A stretch of 7,853 nucleotides of DNA, from NCBI GenBank assembly GCA_029941315.1, contig JAPYQE010000289.1:1-7853 (forward strand), written 5' to 3'. Positions 1-6,039 of this stretch are shown in pieces. Position 1 is the stretch's first letter. The number at the start of each line of letters is the position of its first letter. The notes beneath the pieces were generated by a model. The model made no database searches and was not told the DNA's origin. It saw only the letters and a list, made by a program, of their open reading frames with translations. The position numbers were made by a program, and so were the translations under genes. The DNA is from GCA-2724215 sp015660315 (GTDB taxonomy: Bacteria; Latescibacterota; UBA2968; UBA8231).

Positions 1-427
1 AGAGATCCTCGAGGTCATCCTCCTCATCTGCTGCGCCCTCGTCCTCGTCCTCCTCCTCATCTGCTGCGCCCTCGTCCTCGTCCTCCTCCTCATCTGCTGC
101 GCCCTCGTCCTCGTCCTCCTCCTCATCTTCAAAGAGACCTATTGCCTCGTTCTCGCCTTCTTCTGATAGGGAGTTTCCCTCTTCTTCGAGAGGGAAATCC
201 TTTAACTCCTCTTCATGGCCGTGGGGTCGGAGCAGATCGGCAATGCGCGATGCCAACTCAGGATCGACATAAGAGCGAGCGATGAGTAGTGATTCGACTA
301 TATTCCCCCGTAGTTGCTCGTCTGCTTGGACTTGTTCTATTAAGAGACGGGCATAGTGTTGCATAAGGAAGGTTTTTTCTTCCTTATGCACTATTTCCGC
401 TAAGGGGTGAACGGCGGGTTGGCTCAT
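1..427 (-). CDS. Hypothetical protein with acidic 11-residue tandem repeats, cut by left window edge
   Basis: I do not recognise this family. The reading frame opens with ATG at 427 and stays open to base 1 (142 full codons), so the C-terminus lies outside. Residues 1-80 look helical and mixed-charge, with heptad-like stretches such as YARLLIEQVQADEQLRG. From about residue 80 the protein becomes almost purely acidic, and from about 100 it holds three copies of DEDEGAADEEE. No signal peptide or membrane segment is visible. The start overlaps the stop of the upstream minus-strand gene as ATGA, which points to translational coupling and one operon. The ribosome site for ATG427 is weak. An in-frame ATG at 364 (Met22) is an alternative; it is preceded by AAGGAAG, but that motif is buried in a hairpin. 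Acidic tails of this kind often bind basic proteins or act as flexible spacers, but no function can be assigned. Confidence 0.72.
   Translation of the reverse strand, partial: MSQPAVHPLAEIVHKEEKTFLMQHYARLLIEQVQADEQLRGNIVESLLIARSYVDPELASRIADLLRPHGHEEELKDFPLEEEGNSLSEEGENEAIGLFEDEEEDEDEGAADEEEDEDEGAADEEEDEDEGAADEEDDLEDL
17..130. repeat. 33-bp in-frame tandem repeat, 3 full copies plus a partial copy
   Basis: Copies lie at 17-49, 50-82 and 83-115, with a 15-base partial copy at 116-130. Copies 2 and 3 are identical and copy 1 differs at its first base only. The unit is a multiple of three, so on the minus strand each copy adds DEDEGAADEEE without breaking the frame. The near-perfect identity, including third codon positions, indicates recent duplication by slippage or recombination, so copy number may vary between strains. 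There are no unique spacers, so it is not a CRISPR array. Confidence 0.93.
360..390 (-). promoter_or_regulatory. Strong hairpin early in the acidic-repeat gene
   Basis: A perfect 12-bp inverted repeat (360-371 with 379-390) encloses a 7-base loop containing a six-base homopolymer run. With a 3-base bulge a further 6 bp can pair (ATAGTG with CACTAT), giving a longer imperfect stem. On the minus-strand transcript the left arm contains AAGGAAG and the right arm contains CUUCCUU followed directly by the AUG of Met22. If translation starts at 364, both ribosome site and start codon would be sequestered. If it starts at 427, the stem sits at codons 13-25. The structure is seen in the sequence; the regulatory role is inference. 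Confidence 0.5.
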
Positions 428-1512
428 ATGGACGGCGCCTCGGCCCGCTGCGACTCTTTGGCGGTGACTGAGGGGAATACTCCTGGCCAAAGGCGTTTGC
501 TCGTTTTCCAGTGGGGCAAACCGTTTTTGCCGTGTATGGCGATTTTCTGATCTTTCTGCACGATATAAACCATGCGTAGAGGCCCACGACCTCTATTTTT
601 ATAATGGGTTGAGGTGCAGGCGTTACAGTTTTGTTCAAAGATATGTTCCTGCAAAGCTTCGCCGCTGATGATGCGATCGTAAATGCCTTCGAGGACCGAC
701 TTTTGTCGGACATGGGGACTTGGTAGCGACCACTGTCTGGCATATCCCGTCAGTTTGCGTTCGGGGCGGCGCAGGGTGCAGTTGAGATAGTCGAAGTCGC
801 ATAGGGCCCAATGCGGGTGCTCAATGCGATCGGTATAAAAATCTTGGGCTTCGTACCAGTTGGGTGTTTTGAGTCTCTTATAGAAGAAATCGGGATAGGC
901 TAGTCTCAGGTTCTCAAGGTTGCAAGGCTGTTGACCATCAACATGGAGGGTGGGATGGCGAAAAAGTAGTATGGACGAGGCAAAGATCTTTTGTAGGCCC
1001 GGGATGTTGGCGGCGGCCAAGTGCTTGGCGACACGGGGGAGGCTAAAGAGCATTTCTAGCAGTTGATCTAAGTCTTGGAGATGGGCTTCGCGCTCGCCAT
1101 CGTTGAATTGCAGGCCGAGAATCTCTTCGTGTTGTTCGAGTGAAATAAAGCGTTCCATAAGAATCCAACGAGCCTTGTCTTCAATTGACAAGGTCTCCAT
1201 CTCGGGCAGCGGACCGTCGAGTTGCGGCATTTTTTTGATTGCTCGACGTTGACGCCTTGTTCTATCTTCGGAATCGCCAAGGCTTGCTTCGGGGGCGAGT
1301 GAGTCGAGACCGATATCATCGACTGCGCCTGGGGTTGTCATGCGGTCGATTACTGGTTTGACGTGATGGGCTAGTTGGTAGGCTAGCTGTGGATCTTCTA
1401 TGGGCTCAACGAGTCCATTTTCAAGATCTAAAATGGCCTGGGCTAGATCGTCTTGACCCATGGTCTGGCTAGGTCTCGTTGGTGTGGAAAAATCGGCCAT
1501 AACATCGGGCAT
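424..1512 (-). CDS. Hypothetical protein of unknown family, approximately 362 aa
   Basis: I do not recognise this protein. The frame is open back to a GTG at 1629, but that start would overlap the divergent gene starting at 1623 and would consume the AT-rich intergenic region. I therefore prefer ATG1512, with ATG1500 and ATG1455 as further options; none has a strong ribosome site. Residues 1-110 (from ATG1512) are polar and probably disordered, with a basic patch TRRQRRAIKK near residue 85-94. The remainder looks folded and is rich in aromatic residues, for example NWYEAQDFY and HPHWALCDFDYLNC. Five cysteines fall in the C-terminal half (about C197, C238, C245, C296, C299), including a CNAC motif, so metal binding is possible but unproven. 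There is no signal peptide or membrane helix. Its stop overlaps the start of the acidic-repeat gene (ATGA), so the two are likely co-expressed and could interact. Confidence 0.75.
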   Translation of the reverse strand: MPDVMADFSTPTRPSQTMGQDDLAQAILDLENGLVEPIEDPQLAYQLAHHVKPVIDRMTTPGAVDDIGLDSLAPEASLGDSEDRTRRQRRAIKKMPQLDGPLPEMETLSIEDKARWILMERFISLEQHEEILGLQFNDGEREAHLQDLDQLLEMLFSLPRVAKHLAAANIPGLQKIFASSILLFRHPTLHVDGQQPCNLENLRLAYPDFFYKRLKTPNWYEAQDFYTDRIEHPHWALCDFDYLNCTLRRPERKLTGYARQWSLPSPHVRQKSVLEGIYDRIISGEALQEHIFEQNCNACTSTHYKNRGRGPLRMVYIVQKDQKIAIHGKNGLPHWKTSKRLWPGVFPSVTAKESQRAEAPSI

Positions 1513-1622
1513 TCGCGATGTGGGAGAGGCGGGTGAAGATGTCTGTGAATCCTCTTCATCCGCCTGTATATTATGATACTTAAAACTACCTAAATAAAAG
1601 GTCAAAGTCAAAGGAATAAGCA
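1513..1622. promoter_or_regulatory. Divergent AT-rich intergenic region, probable promoters for both directions
   Basis: This gap lies between the minus-strand pair and the plus-strand STAS/HATPase gene. Toward the minus strand it holds two adjacent -35-like boxes, TTGACT (1611-1606) and TTGACC (1605-1600). The only boxes at 16-18 bp spacing (such as TAAGTA) are poor, while the better CATAAT is 24 bp away. Toward the plus strand, TATTAT (1569-1574) and TATGAT (1572-1577) are plausible -10 boxes without a convincing -35. The plus-strand ribosome site AAGGA (1611-1615) ends 7 bases before GTG1623 and fixes that start. Exact promoters are uncertain. Confidence 0.4.
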
Positions 1623-2504
1623 GTGGCACTTACGGTTCAAACAGACAAGCTGACGCCGCGCACAGCAGATGAACTTCTCATGGGTTTTCTCAGCTATGCC
1701 CATCAAGCCGCTGCCGGTGAGGATTTGGAGGTCGATTTACGCGGATTGCATTTTATTGATCCCTATGGCTTGTTGTCTCTGTGTTTGATGGCTCGTTATG
1801 CCCGCACCTTGTCTTCGCGTGTGGTTTTTCAATTGCCGCAAGCTTATGCTTTGAGGAGCTATCTGGGTCGGGTGCGCTTTGCGGAAGCGGTCGATGGCAT
1901 CGACTTACAGGGACCGACATTACTCGTCGATCAGGGGCGTGAAAAGGCAGAAAGCGAAGCGCTATTAGAGATCACCCGTATTGAGGAGCGCATTGATGTC
2001 GAAGCGGTCTTGGGCAAAATTGGCCAGCGGGTTGAGGTAATTTTGGCCGAGGAACTGCGATATACGGAAGTGGAGATCAACCAGTTTAAGAATGTCGTCG
2101 CTGAGTTATGTCACAATATTCTAGATCACAGTGAGAATTGGGGGTATTTGACCGCGCAGCGCTATTCGGATTCGCGGGTTGGCAAGAAATACGTCGTTAT
2201 TGGAGTGGGCGATTTTGGGATTGGCATTAAGAAAAGCCTCTCTGTGCGCCACGATGCGGGAGAGTGGACGCACGGCCAAGCCATCCTTAACTCGCTGCGA
2301 AAGCATTTCTCGCGAGACGAGGCTCGGGGATTGGGGCTTTATATCGTCAATCAGATTTGCAGTCGCTACAATGGCTCGTTGCACATCCGCTCCGGCGATA
2401 CCCGTGTTTACATTCGTGGCCAGCGCCATTGGGAGCATGTGTCGACGCATTTTCCCGGAACGCAAATCGCCATTACGCTCTATCAGCGGGATGGCGGGAT
2501 CTAG
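1623..2504 (+). CDS. STAS-like / histidine-kinase-type ATPase (HATPase_c) fusion, partner-switching regulator
   Basis: This 293-residue cytoplasmic protein combines two partner-switching modules. Residues about 1-95 look STAS-like, with a beta strand and turn LEVDLRGLHFIDPYGL (35-50). At the place where SpoIIAA-type proteins read D-S-S-G, with the second Ser phosphorylated, this one reads D46-P47-Y48-G49, so the usual acceptor Ser is absent. Residues about 125-290 form a GHKL ATPase: N-box ELCHNILDHS (161-170), G1 box GVGDFGIGI (194-202) and G2 box RGLGLYIV (235-242). There is no His-phosphotransfer helix, receiver or membrane sensor, so it resembles anti-sigma-factor serine kinases (SpoIIAB/RsbW/RsbT class) rather than a two-component kinase. 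The GTG start is supported by AAGGA 7 bases upstream. The next gene encodes a STAS-like/wHTH protein, its likely partner. The frame remains open for 62 codons beyond the TAG stop. Confidence 0.88.
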   Translation: MALTVQTDKLTPRTADELLMGFLSYAHQAAAGEDLEVDLRGLHFIDPYGLLSLCLMARYARTLSSRVVFQLPQAYALRSYLGRVRFAEAVDGIDLQGPTLLVDQGREKAESEALLEITRIEERIDVEAVLGKIGQRVEVILAEELRYTEVEINQFKNVVAELCHNILDHSENWGYLTAQRYSDSRVGKKYVVIGVGDFGIGIKKSLSVRHDAGEWTHGQAILNSLRKHFSRDEARGLGLYIVNQICSRYNGSLHIRSGDTRVYIRGQRHWEHVSTHFPGTQIAITLYQRDGGI

Positions 2505-2693
2505 TGTGTTGGCGAATGCGATGCGCTTCCCCAAACATCTCGCTTCGAGCCCTTTATATTGCTGGGGCTGGCGGTGATCATCGCCTTTTGGGTAGTGGTC
2601 GCCTATGGTAGGTATCAGTGTTTTGTTTGTAGGCGGCGAATAGACTATTACGCTCCATATAGATGTCGATGTAGTGCAATGTTGACTATTTAG
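2505..2693 (+). other. Open in-frame stretch after TAG encoding a membrane helix and cysteine cluster
   Basis: Directly after the stop of the STAS/HATPase gene, the same frame continues for 62 codons to TAG at 2691-2693. It reads a hydrophobic helix (FILLGLAVIIAFWVVVAY, codons 17-34), then arginines and a CFVC plus CRC cluster (C39, C42, C54, C56), which looks like a zinc knuckle on the cytoplasmic side of a membrane anchor. No ATG, GTG or TTG lies between the stop and the helix. The first starts are TTG2559 and GTG2574, inside the helix and without a ribosome site. It could be a read-through tail, a small gene whose start was lost by indel (ATG2491 and ATG2521 open the frame of position 2491), or chance. 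I rate it likely coding-derived but unresolved. Confidence 0.4.
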
Positions 2694-2717
2694 TAGCTGT
2701 CGCCATTTAAAAATCGC

Positions 2718-2747
2718 TTGACAGCAGAAGGAGACACCGCTTATTAT
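2718..2747 (+). promoter_or_regulatory. Sigma70-like promoter of the regulator-SH3-nurA-HAS-herA cluster
   Basis: The -35 box TTGACA (2718-2723) matches consensus exactly. The -10 box TATTAT (2742-2747) has one mismatch and lies at 18 bp spacing; TTATTA at 17 bp is an alternative. Transcription would begin near 2753-2755, giving a leader of about 54 bases before ATG2808. The location in a roughly 115-base AT-rich non-coding gap right before five tightly packed genes supports the call. Confidence 0.72.
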
Positions 2748-2751
2748 TTTA

Positions 2752-2769
2752 TTAATTGAATTCAGTTAA
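2752..2769. promoter_or_regulatory. 18-bp near-palindrome over the predicted transcription start, candidate operator
   Basis: The sequence has the form TTAAnTGAATTCAnTTAA: 16 of 18 positions are symmetric around the centre at 2760/2761. It begins four bases after the -10 box, so a bound dimer would cover the start site and block transcription. The first gene of the unit encodes a protein with a winged-helix domain, and such proteins typically bind palindromes of about this size, so autoregulation is the simplest reading. The symmetry is seen directly; the binding protein is inferred. Confidence 0.55.
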
Positions 2770-2807
2770 GCTGCTTTTTATTCAAGTATTTAAAAAGAGA
2801 AGTTGCA

Positions 2808-3398
2808 ATGGACTCAGCCATTGAAGAGCAAGCAGAACAACAGGCCATAAGCGAAGCTCCAACTTATCGCTTTGAGGTCCAGCAAGGCATACTCAGTGGT
2901 CGGCCCAAAGGGGCTGAACTGCTCGAGGATCTAATGGGGCATCTGCTGCGCGGTCCCGATAATGCTGCGACTCCGCTCGATTTTACCCAGGTTAGCTTTA
3001 TTGATGTCTCTTGCGCGGATGAGATGCTCAATAAGTTGCTTTTGCGTTTGCGCAGCGGCGAAATGGGCAGCCGCTACGTTTATATAAAGGTTGCCAATAC
3101 TTCTGTGCGGGAGACCATTGAAGCCGTATTGCAACTGCGTGAGCTCGCCGTGTTATATCGCAGCGGAGACCAGATCGAATTGCTGGGTATGCTCAAGCGC
3201 CCAATGCGCGAAGCGCTCGATGTCTTGCTGGAGCGCAAATGCGCGACCTCAGCCGAAGTTTCCGATGTCTTAAACAAAAATGTCAATATCGTCTGTAATC
3301 GTCTAAATGCCCTGCAGCGAATGGGTTTGGTCTGCCGATTGCGCGATGGCTCGGTAGCCGGTGGCGGTCGGCAGTATTATTATGTCTCGATTTTATAA
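2808..3398 (+). CDS. STAS-like (DUF4325 type) / winged-helix DNA-binding regulator
   Basis: This 196-residue protein has no signal peptide. Residues about 20-130 are STAS-like of the DUF4325 type, with the hallmark LDFTQVSFIDVSCADEML (57-74). S68 aligns with the phosphorylated Ser of SpoIIAA, so this protein looks like a competent phospho-acceptor. Residues about 131-196 form a MarR-like winged helix: helix-turn-helix in ATSAEVSDVLNKNVNIVCNR (146-165) and a wing with the Gly-rich hairpin VAGGGRQYYYV (183-193). ATG2808 has GAGAAG five bases upstream. It follows a strong promoter and palindrome and overlaps the next gene by 17 bases. Its likely kinase is the STAS/HATPase protein encoded upstream. 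I infer that phosphorylation or partner binding controls DNA binding at its own promoter. An activator role is equally possible. Confidence 0.85.
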   Translation: MDSAIEEQAEQQAISEAPTYRFEVQQGILSGRPKGAELLEDLMGHLLRGPDNAATPLDFTQVSFIDVSCADEMLNKLLLRLRSGEMGSRYVYIKVANTSVRETIEAVLQLRELAVLYRSGDQIELLGMLKRPMREALDVLLERKCATSAEVSDVLNKNVNIVCNRLNALQRMGLVCRLRDGSVAGGGRQYYYVSIL

Positions 3399-4062
3399 GA
3401 ATAGCTTATCGGCGGTGGTTTTGGTGTTGGCCTTTGGCTTAGGAGCCTTAGCCGCCAATAAGCGCCTCGACAATTTGTGGAGCATTGCGCAAAGCGTCGA
3501 GAACTTCCGCGCCGAACCCAATGGTGCCAAGCTCGGGACCTTGTTGCAGGGTACCGAGATTGAGCAGATCGGCGAGCAGGGTAAATGGGTCCGTTTTCGT
3601 GTTGAGGGGTGGATCTGGGGACCTTCTCTTGATGGATACGAAGAGCGGGAAGACCTGGCCGATGATCGGGGAGGCGACGAGCCGATATCCCCATTATTAG
3701 ACGAGCTACCCCGTCTCAAAAAGCTGATCAACGATAAATACGGTGTCTTCTATGGCATTGCTCTCGACGAGGATTTACAGCGTTTGCAGTTGAGGTTGAG
3801 GGTGCAGGATATTGGCGATGAGGTCTTGCAGCTTCGCCTGTTGGCGGTGCAGCGCGGAGTTTTTGAAATATTCGAGGGCGTTGTTGAGTTTCAAATACTG
3901 CGCATAGAGACGAATCGGGCCGATGGCAGCGGTGAAGTTGGAGCCCATATAGCCGAAACGACCGTCGCAGATCTCGCCCGCTACGGGGACGATCAAGAGA
4001 CCTGGCGAATGCACACGCGTTTTTCTAAGGACGGAGGTGAAACGTGGGCAGAGGTAGAATAG
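3382..4062 (+). CDS. Exported protein with bacterial SH3 domain
   Basis: From ATG3382 the protein is 226 residues long. An N-terminal signal peptide is clear: basic start, hydrophobic core SAVVLVLAFGLGALA, and a likely cut after ALA (residue 24) or the next Ala. Residues about 33-84 form a bacterial SH3 domain with the usual landmarks NFRAEPNGAKLGTLLQGTEI and GKWVRFRVEGWIWG. Such domains bind peptides or cell-wall glycans outside the membrane. The rest (about 105-226) is an unassigned, charged region that seems to form strands, ending in TRFSKDGGETWAEVE. There is no lipobox cysteine, so it is probably periplasmic/secreted or anchored by an uncleaved helix. A GTG at 3361 would add seven residues in front of the signal peptide and is less likely. 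It starts 17 bases inside the preceding gene and ends 3 bases before nurA. An exported protein between a DNA-binding regulator and a nuclease gene is odd. Confidence 0.85.
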   Translation: MSRFYKNSLSAVVLVLAFGLGALAANKRLDNLWSIAQSVENFRAEPNGAKLGTLLQGTEIEQIGEQGKWVRFRVEGWIWGPSLDGYEEREDLADDRGGDEPISPLLDELPRLKKLINDKYGVFYGIALDEDLQRLQLRLRVQDIGDEVLQLRLLAVQRGVFEIFEGVVEFQILRIETNRADGSGEVGAHIAETTVADLARYGDDQETWRMHTRFSKDGGETWAEVE

Positions 4063-4065
4063 GCT

Positions 4066-5367
4066 ATGCGCCATTCGCGTTCCCTCGGGCGGGGCAAATC
4101 CAAGATCGTAAGAAAGGCATCGGCTAATGCCATGTTGGACCTCTATGCAATAAAAACACAAATAGACGATATGGTGGTGGACGAGCGCCGGGTCCAGGAA
4201 GATTTCCGCGCCAAGCTCGAGTTAGCCCTAGCCGAATACCGGCGCTGGGAACCCGAATGGCAGACGCTGGCGACTAAGATCAATAAGAGTCGGACCTCTT
4301 GGCTGTTGCCAGGTATGGCCGACGGCTTAGGTGGCGGTGTTGAACGGCCTGAACGCCCCGCTGAGATTAGCATCGCGGCTACCGATGGATCACAGATTTT
4401 CCCCGACCGTCACGAAGTGTCCTCCTGTTTCCTGATCAATATCGGCTATATCCTCTTGCATTATGGCACGGGCGAAAAACCGCTGATAAGCAGCAAGCCG
4501 ACGCTGTATTATCGCGAAGAAGAGATTTTCGAAGAATGGGGGGGGCGGCGGATGTTCGTCAACCGCGATCTGGTCGGTTTTAAACGCAGCTTAATGGAAT
4601 TCACCGAGCTCGCAGACCTGGCTTTAGCCGCGAATGCCGAAGGCCATCCGGTTGTTGCCTTTTCCGACGGTACGCTGATTCTATGGAATCTCGAAGGTAA
4701 GCCGCAGGACTTTAAAGAATCGTATTTGCAGATGACGCTTGAAGCGATGGACGGCTTGCGGGATGCGCGGATTCCAGTGGCGGGCTATATCAGTCAACCG
4801 GGTAGCCAGGAGCTGATCAATGCTCTCAAATTGGGGCTCTGTCCGCTTGAGGTCGCCGACTGCGACCGCTGTCCCTGGCAGGCTGAAAATCAGCTTGGTT
4901 TTAGTGAAGACGAAATTGGCGCGCTGCAGGGCGATTTGTGGCGAGGGCACGGTTTACCCTGCAGTCCGTTAGAAGGACTCAATGATGCGGTGTTGGTAAG
5001 CCATGTGCTTAGTCCGGGGCAGCGTACGCCGCTCTACTTGAGTACTTCAAAAATTCTCAATGAATATGGGGCGCACCGCATTTATTATTTCTATTTACAC
5101 GTCGGTGCCGAGATCGGAAGAGTGGAAATTCCGGAATGGGTCGCGACCGACCCCGAATTGCTCGAGCTGGTGCACGCCTGTATGTGCGATCAGGCCGATA
5201 AGGGGCAGGGCTATCCAGTTGCTTTGGCCGAGGCGCATGAACGGGCGGTGGTCCGTGGTGCTGATCGCGAGACCTTCTATCGCTTTTTGCGCGATACCTT
5301 CGTTAAAAACGACATCCAGACCAGTGTGTCGGTCAAGAGTTTCAAAAAACGCTACGTGGGCATCTAG
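4066..5367 (+). CDS. nurA: NurA-family 5'-3' nuclease
   Basis: This 433-residue protein matches the NurA domain. NurA is a metal-dependent nuclease that forms a toroidal dimer, docks on the HerA motor and degrades the 5' strand at DNA ends. Family landmarks are visible: AATDGSQIFPDRH with the first catalytic Asp (D107), VVAFSDGTLILW with a second Asp (D201), AGYISQPGS (239-247), GAEIGRVEIPEWVA (347-360) and GYPVALAEAHERAVV (382-396) with the probable catalytic His391. Catalytic assignments follow family knowledge and were not aligned here. Four cysteines (C259, C266, C269, C299) cluster around CPLEVADCDRCPW and may bind metal. ATG4066 has GAGG about 11 bases upstream. ATG4132 (Met23, MLDLYAIKTQI) looks more like a usual NurA N-terminus, and the first 22 residues are basic and unremarkable, so the true start may be 4132. 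Downstream, AGGAG for the next gene overlaps this stop codon. Confidence 0.9.
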   Translation: MRHSRSLGRGKSKIVRKASANAMLDLYAIKTQIDDMVVDERRVQEDFRAKLELALAEYRRWEPEWQTLATKINKSRTSWLLPGMADGLGGGVERPERPAEISIAATDGSQIFPDRHEVSSCFLINIGYILLHYGTGEKPLISSKPTLYYREEEIFEEWGGRRMFVNRDLVGFKRSLMEFTELADLALAANAEGHPVVAFSDGTLILWNLEGKPQDFKESYLQMTLEAMDGLRDARIPVAGYISQPGSQELINALKLGLCPLEVADCDRCPWQAENQLGFSEDEIGALQGDLWRGHGLPCSPLEGLNDAVLVSHVLSPGQRTPLYLSTSKILNEYGAHRIYYFYLHVGAEIGRVEIPEWVATDPELLELVHACMCDQADKGQGYPVALAEAHERAVVRGADRETFYRFLRDTFVKNDIQTSVSVKSFKKRYVGI

Positions 5368-5372
5368 GAGAA

Positions 5373-6038
5373 ATGACCAGAGTGGGAATCGTCAAAGAAA
5401 GAAAACCGAGTCCGCTAAGTCGCTTTATGCCGGATGAGATGGCCAAGCGCGACGATGCCGGGGCGGAGCAGACTTATGTGGGCGAGGTTGTCGAGAGCAG
5501 TACGACCGAGTTGACTGCCGAGGCGAGGGAACTGCACGGCAGTCCTTCTTTCGGGCAGTTTATCCGAATCGAGGCCGATCTGCCGGTTTTGGGGATCATC
5601 TTTAACGTCTTTACCCATTCAATTGAGCCCAACCGCCGCCCAACCGCCTATGGCAAGACCGAAGAGGAATTGCGGTTGGAGCAGCCGCAGATATTTGAGC
5701 TTTTGCGCACCGAATTCCAGGCGCTGGTTATCGGCTATCTCGACGGTGGTGCACCGGTGCAGATCCTACCGCCGCAACCGGCTAGAATCCACAGTTTCGT
5801 GCATCTATGTACGGATGAGGAAGTAAAATTCTTTACTGGCAACGACGATTATTTGCGCAGCATTCTCAATACCTCCAAGGTGCCGACCGATGAGTTGTTA
5901 ATCGCGGTATTGCGCCATACTTTGCGCGCCCATGAGCACTCGCCAGACTATCTCGTGCGCATGGGCAAGGAGCTTTCCAGGCTTATGGGCGATGACTACG
6001 ACCGACTGAGTTCGGTTCTTCGACGGGTGGCGAACTAA
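5373..6038 (+). CDS. HAS-barrel-like protein associated with HerA-NurA
   Basis: This is a 221-residue cytoplasmic protein without catalytic motifs. Residues about 33-82, starting YVGEVVESSTTELTAEA and including GQFIRIEADLPVLGIIFNV, resemble a HAS barrel, the small beta-barrel found at the N-terminus of HerA and of ATP-synthase alpha/beta subunits. A second stretch, PARIHSFVHLCTDEEVKFF (136-154), may finish the fold. Residues about 155-221 look helical (DELLIAVLRHTLRAH, MGKELSRLMGDDYDRLSSVL). It lies between nurA and herA with gaps of 5 and 1 bases, so its product probably works with them, for instance as an adaptor of the HerA hexamer or NurA dimer; that is inference. AGGAG overlaps the nurA stop but is only 2 bases from ATG5373. 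GTG5382 (residue 4) would have better spacing, and ATG5427 (Met19) is a third option. Confidence 0.78.
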   Translation: MTRVGIVKERKPSPLSRFMPDEMAKRDDAGAEQTYVGEVVESSTTELTAEARELHGSPSFGQFIRIEADLPVLGIIFNVFTHSIEPNRRPTAYGKTEEELRLEQPQIFELLRTEFQALVIGYLDGGAPVQILPPQPARIHSFVHLCTDEEVKFFTGNDDYLRSILNTSKVPTDELLIAVLRHTLRAHEHSPDYLVRMGKELSRLMGDDYDRLSSVLRRVAN

Positions 6039-6039
6039 A

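Noticed and set aside
17..130. CRISPR-like array of direct repeats
   Set aside because: The 33-bp units are contiguous with no unique spacers, have no dyad symmetry, and form an in-frame protein repeat.
1173..1193. 7-bp inverted repeat (CCTTGTC / GACAAGG) with 7-base loop
   Set aside because: Short stem in the middle of a coding region with no start codon or U-run; expected by chance at this length.
1513..1629. Longer version of the minus-strand gene starting at GTG1629
   Set aside because: It would overlap the start and ribosome site of the divergent gene at 1623 and translate an AT-rich promoter-like stretch; ATG1512 or a later ATG is more plausible.
2502..2504. Genome-wide recoding of TAG to explain the open frame after 2504
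   Set aside because: TAG ends the SH3 gene (4060-4062) and nurA (5365-5367) at sensible places, so TAG is a normal stop here; only local read-through or mutation remains.
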